From positions 1 through 64,000 of the forward strand of contig JAIDQQ010000013.1 in the NCBI GenBank assembly GCA_029062165.1: a DNA stretch of 64,000 nt, in the 5' to 3' direction. The stretch comes from Ruminococcus sp. GTDB taxonomy: Bacteria; Bacillota; Clostridia; Oscillospirales; Ruminococcaceae. Both the position numbers and the translations under genes were made by a program. This document shows, piece after piece, positions 1 through 8,062 of the stretch. The notes beneath the pieces are model-generated. The model did not search any database. It was not told where the DNA came from and saw only the letters and a list, made by a program, of their open reading frames with translations. Numbering within the stretch: position 1 is the stretch's first letter; the number at the start of each line of letters is the position of its first letter.

Positions 1-18
1 ATTTTAGTCAATATGTGT

Positions 19-24
19 TATAAT
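19..24 (+). promoter_or_regulatory. Possible -10 element upstream of the ROK regulator gene
   Basis: A TATAAT hexamer lies about 100 bp upstream of the ROK-type gene. The matching -35 would fall before the first base of the window, so only half of a promoter can be seen. Confidence 0.4.
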
Positions 25-129
25 TAATATACATCTCAACAAAAATTTATTATAAATTACTCTTGTATTAAATATATCAGGTGTGATTTTATAAAATATT
101 GTATTGTGAAAGGAATGGAATTTATAATT

Positions 130-1350
130 ATGGAAAAAAGAGGTATCAGTAAACTTGACCTTAAAAGACGCAACAGAATGCAGATTCTGCGAGTAATCCG
201 TGAACTTGGTCCGATATCAAGAGTTGATGTAGCCAGCACACTCGAAATAACCCGTGCAGCTGTAACAATTATCACAAATGAAATGATTGAAGAAGGTGTC
301 CTTGTTGAAATCGGTGAAGCTCCTGTCAATACTGAAAAACTTCAGAAAGGCAGAAGAAAAATCCTGATTGATATTAACGTAAACAGCCGTTTCGCACTCG
401 GTGCAACCGTCGACGAAAAAGAAGTTACTGTAGGTCTCACAAACCTTAACTCCGACATCCTTGACAAGTCAAGTATGGTTATCGACGAGAGAACAACAAG
501 CAAGGATATTATAAATTACATAATCAGAACAAGTAACAAGATGATTGAAAACAGCTGTCTGACTAAAGATAAAGTGCTTGGTCTCGGCGTAGGTGTCGTG
601 CCGACCATGTGGGGCAAGCTGAAAATCTTCTATAAAGACGGCATTCTTGATTTCAGTAACTTCATAAGCAAACTGAAAACAGGTCTTGATATAGATATAC
701 ACTGTGGTAATGCCATAGGTCTTATGGCACTGGCAAACAACGATTTCAGAGTACCTAACGGCTATCAGACAAATCAGGCATTTATCTGTAATGGTAATCA
801 GGTAAACCTTGCAATCGTCAACAAGAACGAACTTTCAAGCGATTATATTTCATATACTTCAACTATAGAAAAATACATAGTAGCTCCCGACGGCAAGGCT
901 TTCGAGGGTTATCCCAACGGTTCAGTAAAGGCTGAACTCTCAAGGACTGCTATGCTTAATGCATTCTATGAAATATACTCAAAGGAAAAAACACCTGTAC
1001 TTTACGAACTCACCGAGGGCGACAAGAATAAAATCAATACAGACAGGGTTTTCATGGCACTTATGCGTAACGAAGAAAGCGTAAAGAAAGTAGTCAATAC
1101 GCTGATAGCAAAATACACGATACTGATAAACAATCTTTCTGTAAGTCATTTTGCGAAGAAGATAGTACTTCATAACTTCAAGTTCAGTGAAAAGCAGTTT
1201 GATTATATTCGCCGTGAGATGATACATCTTGTAAGCGAAGAAATAGCTGACAGGGTTGTACTTAGCAGACTGACCGGAAAAAATAATTTCCTTGGTGGCT
1301 GTGCGTTGATAATTCAGGATAACTTCTACATAAAAGGCGGTATGCGTTAA
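130..1350 (+). CDS. ROK-family transcriptional regulator (NagC/XylR type)
   Basis: Probable sugar-responsive repressor of about 406 residues. The first 70 residues form a winged helix-turn-helix (ILRVIRELGPISRVDVA, then a recognition helix around TRAAVTII). The rest is a ROK-like sugar-binding fold with a GLGVGVVP stretch where ROK proteins carry the first glycine-rich loop. The C-terminal half is divergent and I see no intact zinc motif or kinase catalytic signature, so it should regulate rather than phosphorylate. It is transcribed alone and ends at a strong terminator. The start is uncertain. AAAGGA at 109-114 is 15 nt from the ATG at 130 but 9 nt from an in-frame ATA at 124; a GTG at 106 overlaps that site. 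The regulated genes cannot be identified from the window. Confidence 0.85.
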   Translation: MEKRGISKLDLKRRNRMQILRVIRELGPISRVDVASTLEITRAAVTIITNEMIEEGVLVEIGEAPVNTEKLQKGRRKILIDINVNSRFALGATVDEKEVTVGLTNLNSDILDKSSMVIDERTTSKDIINYIIRTSNKMIENSCLTKDKVLGLGVGVVPTMWGKLKIFYKDGILDFSNFISKLKTGLDIDIHCGNAIGLMALANNDFRVPNGYQTNQAFICNGNQVNLAIVNKNELSSDYISYTSTIEKYIVAPDGKAFEGYPNGSVKAELSRTAMLNAFYEIYSKEKTPVLYELTEGDKNKINTDRVFMALMRNEESVKKVVNTLIAKYTILINNLSVSHFAKKIVLHNFKFSEKQFDYIRREMIHLVSEEIADRVVLSRLTGKNNFLGGCALIIQDNFYIKGGMR

Positions 1351-1359
1351 AATTCTCAA

Positions 1360-1389
1360 CTGCTGTACTATAAAGTACAGCAGTTTTTT
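1360..1389 (+). terminator. Rho-independent terminator after the ROK gene
   Basis: A perfect 10-bp stem (CTGCTGTACT / AGTACAGCAG) with a 4-nt ATAA loop is followed directly by six T. It starts 10 bp after the stop codon. Confidence 0.93.
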
Positions 1390-1441
1390 ATGTCATTTTT
1401 TATATAGGTCATGCATATGTATTGAAAAAAGGAGTGATAAT

Positions 1442-1726
1442 ATGGAGAATGAAATAACTGAACAGGATATTATAGAAATACCGGTAACGTGTGAGGACGA
1501 TACGGAAGAACTACTTGAAAAATATGACAGACGGTCAAAACGTAGAGTAGACGACGTACCGGCAATGCAGACCGTTGTATGTATTATAGTAGCGTTATTC
1601 ATGTTCGGAATGAATATACTTTATCCGGAAACAGCCGGTGAAGTTTTCAGCAGACTTAATCAGGCAGTATTTTCCGGAAAAAATATCTTACCTAATCCAA
1701 TTGAAATTATATCTGAACTGCTTTGA
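1442..1726 (+). CDS. Small single-pass membrane protein paired with a site-2 protease
   Basis: A 94-residue protein I do not recognise from sequence. It has an acidic N-terminal tail (residues 1-30), a basic patch (DRRSKRR), one hydrophobic segment at about 42-58 (VVCIIVALFMFGMNIL) and a short outer tail. The start has a good AAAGGAG site 7 nt upstream. Its last codons overlap the start of a SpoIVFB-like metalloprotease, so the two are probably translated together and may interact. In Bacillus, SpoIVFB is held by the membrane protein SpoIVFA encoded just upstream. This gene has the same position but is far shorter, and the SpoIVFA role is inference from position only. Confidence 0.7.
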   Translation: MENEITEQDIIEIPVTCEDDTEELLEKYDRRSKRRVDDVPAMQTVVCIIVALFMFGMNILYPETAGEVFSRLNQAVFSGKNILPNPIEIISELL

Positions 1727-2283
1727 AATGTATCACTATAAAAAATACCACATACAGACTTGATTTTTCATTTCTTGTATTCAATGCCCTGATATTCCTT
1801 ATGCGTGAAAACAATACCGTAATGACTTTCTATGCGGTCTGTATAATACACGAACTGGGTCACTTGTTTGCGATATCCCTGACCGGTGGGAAAATAAAAT
1901 CGGTAGTATTCAGCGGTACGGGAGTTATAATAACACCGGAAAGAAATTCACGTCACGAACTTTTCATAATGCTTGCCGGAGCAGGTGCGAATCTGATAGC
2001 ATTTGTACTGTTGAGTATTTCAGGAATCGGCGGAATGTTCCGGTTACTGAATCTCTGTACGGCGATATATAACCTGCTTCCATACAGACAGCTTGACGGT
2101 GGTTCGGCATTAAGTCTGATTATAGACGGTACACCTTATGAACGTACTGTAAATATGATTCTTATGGTGGTCAGACTTATTTTTTCGGGAGTACTTCTTT
2201 TAGCGGTATTTCTTTACGGACGTGATTTTATACCGGTTTTTATAATGTCAGTAATGCTGTTCGTATCTGAAAGAGGAAATTAA
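1723..2283 (+). CDS. Site-2 family (M50) intramembrane zinc metalloprotease, SpoIVFB-like
   Basis: A polytopic protein of 186 residues with both M50 hallmarks: HELGH within a membrane segment (zinc-binding histidines plus catalytic Glu) and a later NLLPYRQLDGGS, the N-P-LDG motif supplying the third zinc ligand. The short length, lack of a PDZ domain and position after a small membrane protein fit the SpoIVFB group that cleaves membrane-bound pro-sigma-K, rather than RseP. The start appears to be TTG sharing bases with the upstream TGA stop; there is no clear separate ribosome-binding site, so translational coupling is likely. It is followed with no gap by a lipoprotein gene. Whether the substrate is a sigma factor cannot be decided here. 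Confidence 0.87.
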   Translation: MKCITIKNTTYRLDFSFLVFNALIFLMRENNTVMTFYAVCIIHELGHLFAISLTGGKIKSVVFSGTGVIITPERNSRHELFIMLAGAGANLIAFVLLSISGIGGMFRLLNLCTAIYNLLPYRQLDGGSALSLIIDGTPYERTVNMILMVVRLIFSGVLLLAVFLYGRDFIPVFIMSVMLFVSERGN

Positions 2284-3402
2284 ATGAAAAAAATAATTAT
2301 ATTTGCTTTAATGTTTGCCTGTACAGCATGCGGAATACAGGAAAATAAACCTGTTCCGTATGTACAGGAAATGGAACATCTTCACATTGACGGAAATCAC
2401 AGACCGGTCAATTACGATAATCAGGTAGGTTTATGGTTTCCGTATATGCATTTTGAGGAATATATGTACAATAAAAATGACAGTACATTCCGTGAGGCTG
2501 TAAGGGAAAAATTTGAATCCGCAAAAAATCAGGGGATAAATACGGTATATCTTCATGTACACCCTTGCGGTGACGCATATTATATTTCTGATATTTTCCC
2601 GACAGGTGTGTATCTGAATAACGATTATGACCCATTACAGATTATGATTGAAGAAGCACATAATATGAATTTGTCCGTACACGCATGGCTGAATCCGTTA
2701 CGGTGTCAGACCGTAGAACAGATGCAGAATTTATCTTCTGATTTCATAATAAAACAGTGGGCGGATAATCCGGAATGCCATTTTGTAGAGATAGTCAACG
2801 GAAGATATTATCTTAATCCGGCATATGACGAGGTAATAAACCTTATATCCGACTGTGCCGAGGAAATCATTGAGAATTATGACGTTGACGGAATCCATAT
2901 AGACGACTATTTCTATCCGACCACAGAGGAATCTTTTGACTATACTGCATTTTCGGCAAGTGACAGCGATAATCTTTCAGAATGGCGTATGGCAAACTGT
3001 ACGAAACTTGTAAAATCGCTGTATGATACGGTAAAAAAACACGGTCTTGTATTCGGGATAAGTCCGCAGGGGAATATATCTTCAAACTACTCCACACAGT
3101 ATGCAGACGTAAATTTATGGGGTTCGGAAGATGGGTACTGTGATTATATCGTACCGCAGATATATTTCGGCTTTAAAAATGAAACGTGTCCGTTTGTGCC
3201 GACTTTAGAGGAATGGGAAGAAATAGTTTCCGGAAGTGATGTAAAATTAATAATCGGATTAGGTGCTTACAAACTCGGACAGGCTGACATATGGGCAGGA
3301 ATTTCCGGTGAAAATGAATGGCTTGAAAATCCGGATATAATAAATCAGCAGATTGAAATTGTAGAAAATTCTTCCGCTGACGGTTATGCACTTTATTACT
3401 GA
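2284..3402 (+). CDS. GHL10/DUF187 (YngK-type) glycosyl-hydrolase-like lipoprotein
   Basis: A secreted lipoprotein of 372 residues. A short signal peptide ends in a lipobox with Cys16. The body is a predicted TIM barrel of the glycosyl-hydrolase-like 10 family (Pfam DUF187). Family landmarks are an NQGINTVYLHVHP strand near residue 85, VHAWLNPLR near 137, a DGIHIDDYFYP strand with paired Asp around 203 (typical catalytic region), GISPQGN and CDYIVPQIYFGF. Relatives are thought to act on peptidoglycan or other surface glycans; the exact substrate is unknown. It follows the site-2 protease gene directly, so the three genes probably form one operon. Confidence 0.88.
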   Translation: MKKIIIFALMFACTACGIQENKPVPYVQEMEHLHIDGNHRPVNYDNQVGLWFPYMHFEEYMYNKNDSTFREAVREKFESAKNQGINTVYLHVHPCGDAYYISDIFPTGVYLNNDYDPLQIMIEEAHNMNLSVHAWLNPLRCQTVEQMQNLSSDFIIKQWADNPECHFVEIVNGRYYLNPAYDEVINLISDCAEEIIENYDVDGIHIDDYFYPTTEESFDYTAFSASDSDNLSEWRMANCTKLVKSLYDTVKKHGLVFGISPQGNISSNYSTQYADVNLWGSEDGYCDYIVPQIYFGFKNETCPFVPTLEEWEEIVSGSDVKLIIGLGAYKLGQADIWAGISGENEWLENPDIINQQIEIVENSSADGYALYY

Positions 3403-3431
3403 AAAAACGTCCGGAAAAAAATTCCGGACGT
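3402..3431 (-). terminator. Terminator between converging genes
   Basis: A perfect 10-bp stem (ACGTCCGGAA / TTCCGGACGT) has a five-base loop. On the minus strand it is followed by TTTTTT, so it best serves the leftward gene. It overlaps the stop codon of the rightward gene and may also stop that transcript. Confidence 0.9.
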
Positions 3432-3439
3432 AATGTTTA

Positions 3440-4645
3440 TTATACAAGTAAATCAAGTGAAAGTTTTCTGGAATTGACGTCGTAATAATCGCCGATTTCT
3501 GCAACATAGAAGCGGAAACATACTTTTCCATTGAAAATCATAATATCGCCCTCTTCGGAGACACCGATTTCCGCAAGCTGACTGTCATCGAGTTCGTTGA
3601 GGTAAATTGTCTGACTTTTTTCAACACTGAACTTTGCCATTTCCTTGTCAGAAAGTTCGCTGAAATAAATATGACCTACTGAATCTTCATGATTAGCGAA
3701 AATTTCAGCATCAGGGTCAAGAATATAATATCTGTCACCGTCTTTACCTATACCGAAATATTTCAGTTGTGTTTCCGTAAGTTTGTCAAGCGGTAAGGGG
3801 TCAACATCGTGTGCGGTTTTTCCGATAGCAAACTTGTCCTCAGTGTCAATATCGGTCATTGATATGTTAAGTTTTGAATCGAAAGTATAACCGAACTTTT
3901 CAAGTTCCTCGTTTGTAAGGCTGATTGAAATTGAATCAGATATTTTGTTTAACTCTTTTGTAATATCTTCACGGGATTGTGTTTCCCATTCGATTTCAAT
4001 TTTTTCTGCCAAAGGTCTCTCGACGTGTACAGCACGTTCCATATTTTTGAGTGTGAATGTAACAAGCGGTTTGTTCTGGTCAAAATAGAATACGTCGGCG
4101 TAATTCGGTTCAACGTAAACTGTTGTACTACCGTTTGAACTGTCTTCAGTATTCACGACAGAATACCGGTATTTTCCCGACGGTGATACGCCTTGTTCAA
4201 TAACGATTTCTTTAGCTGTCGCCATAAAGAAAGATGTGAACAGGAAATATCCGAGTGAACCGAATATATAAAGCAATATTATCAGTGTACCGAGTGCCGT
4301 TTTAGTACCCTCACCTGCTCCGGAAAATAACAGTATCGCCACGCCGGTAATCATAATCGGTACTATTAAACTCCATTCGCCGAAGTATAGTATGACTACC
4401 GGTAGCATTGCCGGAAGTATCAGAAAACTTGACAATCGGGTGAAGAATTGTTTTCGGGTATAAAGCATTTCAACAAGTGCTATTATTGATACGCCTGTAA
4501 CGAGCAGGCACAGCGATACACCGGACGTTATATGTATATCGTAGAATATTGAATAATAGCACAGATAGCATACAAAATAAGTATACACTAAACTGAGAAC
4601 AGAAACTATTCTTTTTGTCCATACATTTGATAAAAATTTTTTCAT
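3440..4645 (-). CDS. Unknown multispanning membrane protein with repeated C-terminal region
   Basis: A 401-residue protein I do not recognise. The first 150 residues hold about six hydrophobic segments. The rest is a soluble, acidic region of several diverged units built around an L-x-x-L-G-I/V pattern, for example LTETQLKYFGIGKDGD, LSDKEMAKFSV and LDDSQLAEIGVSEEGD. The unit suggests a repeated alpha/beta module outside the membrane. The start has a clear GGAGG site. It is transcribed alone from a promoter that diverges from vanZ and ends at a shared terminator. No enzyme motif is visible. Confidence 0.8.
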   Translation of the reverse strand: MKKFLSNVWTKRIVSVLSLVYTYFVCYLCYYSIFYDIHITSGVSLCLLVTGVSIIALVEMLYTRKQFFTRLSSFLILPAMLPVVILYFGEWSLIVPIMITGVAILLFSGAGEGTKTALGTLIILLYIFGSLGYFLFTSFFMATAKEIVIEQGVSPSGKYRYSVVNTEDSSNGSTTVYVEPNYADVFYFDQNKPLVTFTLKNMERAVHVERPLAEKIEIEWETQSREDITKELNKISDSISISLTNEELEKFGYTFDSKLNISMTDIDTEDKFAIGKTAHDVDPLPLDKLTETQLKYFGIGKDGDRYYILDPDAEIFANHEDSVGHIYFSELSDKEMAKFSVEKSQTIYLNELDDSQLAEIGVSEEGDIMIFNGKVCFRFYVAEIGDYYDVNSRKLSLDLLV

Positions 4646-4694
4646 TGAAGCCTCCAGAGTAAGTAATATTCAGAAACCATATAGTCACCAGTAC

Positions 4695-4723
4695 ATTATA
4701 GCATTTTTCACAGGAAATTACAA
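4695..4723 (-). promoter_or_regulatory. Sigma-A promoter of the multispanning protein gene
   Basis: On the minus strand TTGTAA (4718-4723) and TATAAT (4695-4700) are separated by 17 bp. The -35 box sits inside one arm of an inverted repeat. Confidence 0.78.
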
Positions 4724-4742
4724 GATGTTTTTTGTAATTTCC
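4713..4742. repeat. Perfect 11-bp inverted repeat between divergent promoters
   Basis: GGAAATTACAA at 4713-4723 is repeated inverted at 4732-4742 with an 8-bp spacer. The left arm covers the minus-strand -35 box and the right arm ends 8 bp before the vanZ -35 box, so it is placed like an operator for both. Confidence 0.72.
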
Positions 4743-4750
4743 GGAAAACC

Positions 4751-4779
4751 TTTACAATCTCAATAAAAAGATGTATAAT
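4751..4779 (+). promoter_or_regulatory. Sigma-A promoter of vanZ-like gene
   Basis: TTTACA (4751-4756), a 17-bp spacer and TATAAT (4774-4779) lie 37 bp before the start codon. Confidence 0.8.
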
Positions 4780-4816
4780 AATCTATATATTTTTGAAACA
4801 CCGAAAGGGGTAAAAT

Positions 4817-5290
4817 ATGAAAAGAAAAATATTTATAATTCTTGCACTGGCGGTAATGATTCTGATATTCCGTTTTTCTATGCAGGATTCGTCTGAATCT
4901 TCCGGAGTAAGCAGTAAATTTACGGATTTTATATTAAATAAGTTTGTCCGTGACCTGTCCGCCGACGAAAAGAAAAATTTTCTTGAAACTGCTGAATATA
5001 TTATACGGAAATTAGCACATTTTTCTATATATACAGTGCTTGGTTTCTGTATGTCGTCAGCCGTCGGGAAGCGTCATTTTATTACTTCCGGAAATGTTAT
5101 TACTGTTTTTATAGGTTTTTTCTATGCCTGTTCAGACGAATTGCATCAGTATTTTGTGTCGGGACGTTCATGTCGTTTCACAGATGTCATTATAGATACC
5201 AGCGGAGTTATTACGGGAATAACAATATCAGTTGTGTTATTCCGTATTTACGACTGGTTTAAAAAGAAATTTATGCATTCCCCCTCATGA
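4817..5290 (+). CDS. VanZ-family membrane protein
   Basis: A 157-residue membrane protein with the VanZ signature: RKLAHFSIYTVLGF in the second membrane segment, then SDELHQYFVSGRSCRFTD preceding the last helix. VanZ homologues are widespread in Firmicutes and the founding member gives low-level teicoplanin resistance, but most chromosomal copies have no proven role. It has its own promoter, a GAAAGGGG ribosome-binding site and a terminator overlapping its stop codon, so it is a single-gene unit. Nothing links it to a vancomycin resistance operon. Confidence 0.92.
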   Translation: MKRKIFIILALAVMILIFRFSMQDSSESSGVSSKFTDFILNKFVRDLSADEKKNFLETAEYIIRKLAHFSIYTVLGFCMSSAVGKRHFITSGNVITVFIGFFYACSDELHQYFVSGRSCRFTDVIIDTSGVITGITISVVLFRIYDWFKKKFMHSPS

Positions 5291-5307
5291 AGAGAGGGAA
5301 TTTTTTT
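5277..5307 (+). terminator. Terminator of vanZ-like gene
   Basis: A 10-bp stem with one C-A mismatch (ATTCCCCCTC / GAGAGGGAAT) and ATGA loop is followed by seven T. The loop contains the vanZ stop codon, and the T tract reaches the end of the convergent PBP2 gene. Confidence 0.88.
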
Positions 5308-7474
5308 ACTGTTGTGATGTCGTGACTGTTCCGGAAGACGTTGTTGTACCGTATGAAGATGTGGTACGTGTACCTGTTCCGGTAGTAGAGCCTGTAGCCG
5401 TACCGGTTGCAGTGCCTGTACCTGTACCGGTTTCGGTTGTAGGAATTTCACCGTTTTCATTAGGGAGTACCGCAGTAGGTTCAACGCCGTTCAGACCGTA
5501 ACATTTCTGATATTCAAGAATTATATCACGTATCATATATTTTGAATATTCACCACCTTCGATTACTCCTGCAAAAGCTATTTCAGGGTCATTGACAGGT
5601 GCGAATCCTATAAAGAAAGAATTTTGTTTGCTTAGGTCGTTCTGGTCTGTTTGAGGCGTACCGGTCTTTATAGCAACGTCAAAACCGAGGTTGGAAAGCG
5701 AATACTTATAAACCGGTACATTATGTGAAGCGTCAATCATACCATTTATGATAGGGTCATAGATGTAATCATTCAGGAGGTCTATTTTTTCGGCGACTAC
5801 CGGCTGAGTTTCATAGATAAGTTCGTCCGTACCGTATTTATACAGACCGTCAACAATATAAGGTCTGTAACGGATTCCTCTGTTGGCTATCGTATTTGCG
5901 ACTACAGCCATCTGTAACGGTGTCATACCGCAGTCATAGTTACCGATACCAGCCTGAATTACAAATCCGACGTACCACGGCTGACCACGTTCGGCGAATG
6001 TTTCCGGATTACATAAGAAACCGGCAGCGTCACCTGTTTCGAGACCGGTATGCGAACCCAGTCCGTAAAGCTGTGCATATTTGGTTATATTGTCAATACC
6101 TAAACGGCTTGAAAGTTCATAGAAATAACAGTTACATGAAACGTTTATAGCCTGTCTTGTAGCGATATATCCGTGTGTACCGGTACACGAAAAAGTAGCA
6201 CCATGAAAATTATACCAGTGTCCGCAGTAAAGGGAAGTAAAGGCATCAACGATACCCTCATTAAGTCCGGCAGTAGCGGTGACTGTCTTGAAAGTAGACC
6301 CCGGACGATATAAACCATACGTACAGCGATTAAGCAACGGTGAATCTTCGTCGTTCAGTAATTCGTCGTAATCTGTAGCGTAGTCTTTAAGATTGTAGGT
6401 AGGGGCAGTTGCCATACCTCTTACTGCACCGGTTTTGGCGTCGAGTACCACTATTGCACCTTTGTGTACGTTCTGTAAGTGCCAGTTTGTATTGATATTC
6501 TGGAAATTAGCAAGAAAATTATCAAGTATACCCTGTAATTTAAGCTGATACGCACCGTCAACTGTAAGGCGGACGGTACTTCCGGAATTTGTTTCGCTTA
6601 TGGTCTTGACGTTGGTCACAGAACCGTTTTTTACAGTAATTTCTTCAACACCGTTCTGTCCACGTAGTTCAGTTTCCATAGCATTTTCTATACCGCTTTT
6701 ACCGAGGGTGTCATTTAGTTTGTAACCTTTCGCCCTTAATTCGTCGTATTCTTCGGCGTATATAGGACCAACTGTACCTATTTCATGTGGCAGAATGTCA
6801 CCTCTTTCGATACGTCTTTCAGATACTTCAACAGCTTCTATACCTTTATATATATTACTTAATTCTTTCATGTCGGTAATAGTATGCTGGTCAACGTCTT
6901 CAGCGAGTACGAGGTCATTACTGTATGAAAATTCCCTGTCAATCATGGCATAACGCATACCGGCTATTATGCGTTTTTCGTACTGATTGTATTTGTCTGA
7001 AATGTCATAATCATCAATCAGCTTGTCGATACAGTTTTCGGCGGAGGCGTACACATTAAGGTGAAGTTTTTCGCATACGTCGGAAACATCTTCTTCTGTA
7101 AATTCGTATGGTTCATTCATGGTTATGGGAAGACTTTCACGGAATTTATAACTGTGTCCGAGAAGTGCCATATAGATATTTATGAGTATTTCATTACCTT
7201 CGGCATTGTCTTCCGGAAAAAACGCCTTTTGCAGAACTATATCGCAACGTGTATCATTAGTGACAAGAAGATTTCTGTTATAGTCGACTATCTCACCACG
7301 AGTTGCCTTTACTTCTTTCTGATAGGTCAGAGAATCATCATCTGAAAATATTTCGCTGAAAGTATCTCCGCCGACAATCTGTAATTCCATAAGTCGCATT
7401 GAACTCCATACAACAGCCAGTACAACCAGTGCTACTATAAGGACAGCCTTTATTGTTTCGGATAAAGTTTTTAT
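5306..7474 (-). CDS. mrdA: Penicillin-binding protein 2 (class B transpeptidase, elongasome), probable ATA start
   Basis: The transpeptidase for sidewall synthesis, last gene of the mre operon. It has STFK (active-site Ser), SCN and KTGT motifs, preceded by a pedestal domain containing RGEIVDYNRN. The C-terminus is a Thr/Gly-rich tail of about 45 residues. The first ATG (7399) would remove the obligatory membrane anchor. In-frame codons upstream encode that anchor (KAVLIVALVVLAVVWSS), but between the upstream TGA (7481-7483) and that ATG there is no ATG, GTG or TTG. ATA at 7472-7474 lies 9 nt after AAAGGAG (7484-7490), which overlaps the mreD stop, and gives a 722-residue protein of normal shape. 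A weaker GGAG precedes the ATG at 7399, so internal initiation cannot be excluded. Confidence 0.93.
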   Translation of the reverse strand: MKTLSETIKAVLIVALVVLAVVWSSMRLMELQIVGGDTFSEIFSDDDSLTYQKEVKATRGEIVDYNRNLLVTNDTRCDIVLQKAFFPEDNAEGNEILINIYMALLGHSYKFRESLPITMNEPYEFTEEDVSDVCEKLHLNVYASAENCIDKLIDDYDISDKYNQYEKRIIAGMRYAMIDREFSYSNDLVLAEDVDQHTITDMKELSNIYKGIEAVEVSERRIERGDILPHEIGTVGPIYAEEYDELRAKGYKLNDTLGKSGIENAMETELRGQNGVEEITVKNGSVTNVKTISETNSGSTVRLTVDGAYQLKLQGILDNFLANFQNINTNWHLQNVHKGAIVVLDAKTGAVRGMATAPTYNLKDYATDYDELLNDEDSPLLNRCTYGLYRPGSTFKTVTATAGLNEGIVDAFTSLYCGHWYNFHGATFSCTGTHGYIATRQAINVSCNCYFYELSSRLGIDNITKYAQLYGLGSHTGLETGDAAGFLCNPETFAERGQPWYVGFVIQAGIGNYDCGMTPLQMAVVANTIANRGIRYRPYIVDGLYKYGTDELIYETQPVVAEKIDLLNDYIYDPIINGMIDASHNVPVYKYSLSNLGFDVAIKTGTPQTDQNDLSKQNSFFIGFAPVNDPEIAFAGVIEGGEYSKYMIRDIILEYQKCYGLNGVEPTAVLPNENGEIPTTETGTGTGTATGTATGSTTGTGTRTTSSYGTTTSSGTVTTSQQ

Positions 7475-7489
7475 ACAGAATCACTCCTT

Positions 7490-8062
7490 TCAACGTTGCT
7501 GACGTTCGCCGGAACGTATAGTTTCTTCTATAGTAAAATGATTTTTCGGCATAAGAAAATGATTTATTATTCTTATGACAATACATACAAAAAATGAAGA
7601 TATTACTGTATATGCCCATATTTTCAATGTATATTCATGGTAAATTATTTCCGAATCCTCATATTTCCATATCTGATAGTAAAATTTATAGTCAAGTATA
7701 CACTGTATGTAAGAAACGACGGCGGAAATAAATATGAAACTCACGAATTTGTCACGGAGATAAAATTCATATATAAGCGATACAATAACACAGAATATCA
7801 CAAGCAGTACGGCATTATAGCCGAAAAGCCGGTTACAGCTTATATCTATAAGAAGTCCGCATAAAGCACCGGTTACGGCGGAAGCGTATATATTATTGTT
7901 TACGGCTATATATAAAGCAGTCGGGATTAATATGACAGGTTTGAGGAGCGTTCCGGAAGTCATGAAAATAAATCCGGAATATATGACCACATAATACAAC
8001 AGCCATCTGAAAAACGTCTTGAAGAAAAGTATACGTTTTTCACGGGTAGGTTTAATCCTCAT
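7490..8062 (-). CDS. mreD: Rod shape-determining protein MreD
   Basis: A polytopic membrane protein of 190 residues with about five or six hydrophobic segments and the short hydrophilic ends typical of MreD. The sequence itself is poorly conserved in this family. The call rests on size, topology, the SAVTGALCGLLIDI segment and position between mreC and PBP2. Its start overlaps the mreC stop and has a strong AAAAGGGGGG site. It should link MreC and PBP2 in the elongation complex. Confidence 0.9.
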   Translation of the reverse strand: MRIKPTREKRILFFKTFFRWLLYYVVIYSGFIFMTSGTLLKPVILIPTALYIAVNNNIYASAVTGALCGLLIDISCNRLFGYNAVLLVIFCVIVSLIYEFYLRDKFVSFIFISAVVSYIQCILDYKFYYQIWKYEDSEIIYHEYTLKIWAYTVISSFFVCIVIRIINHFLMPKNHFTIEETIRSGERQQR

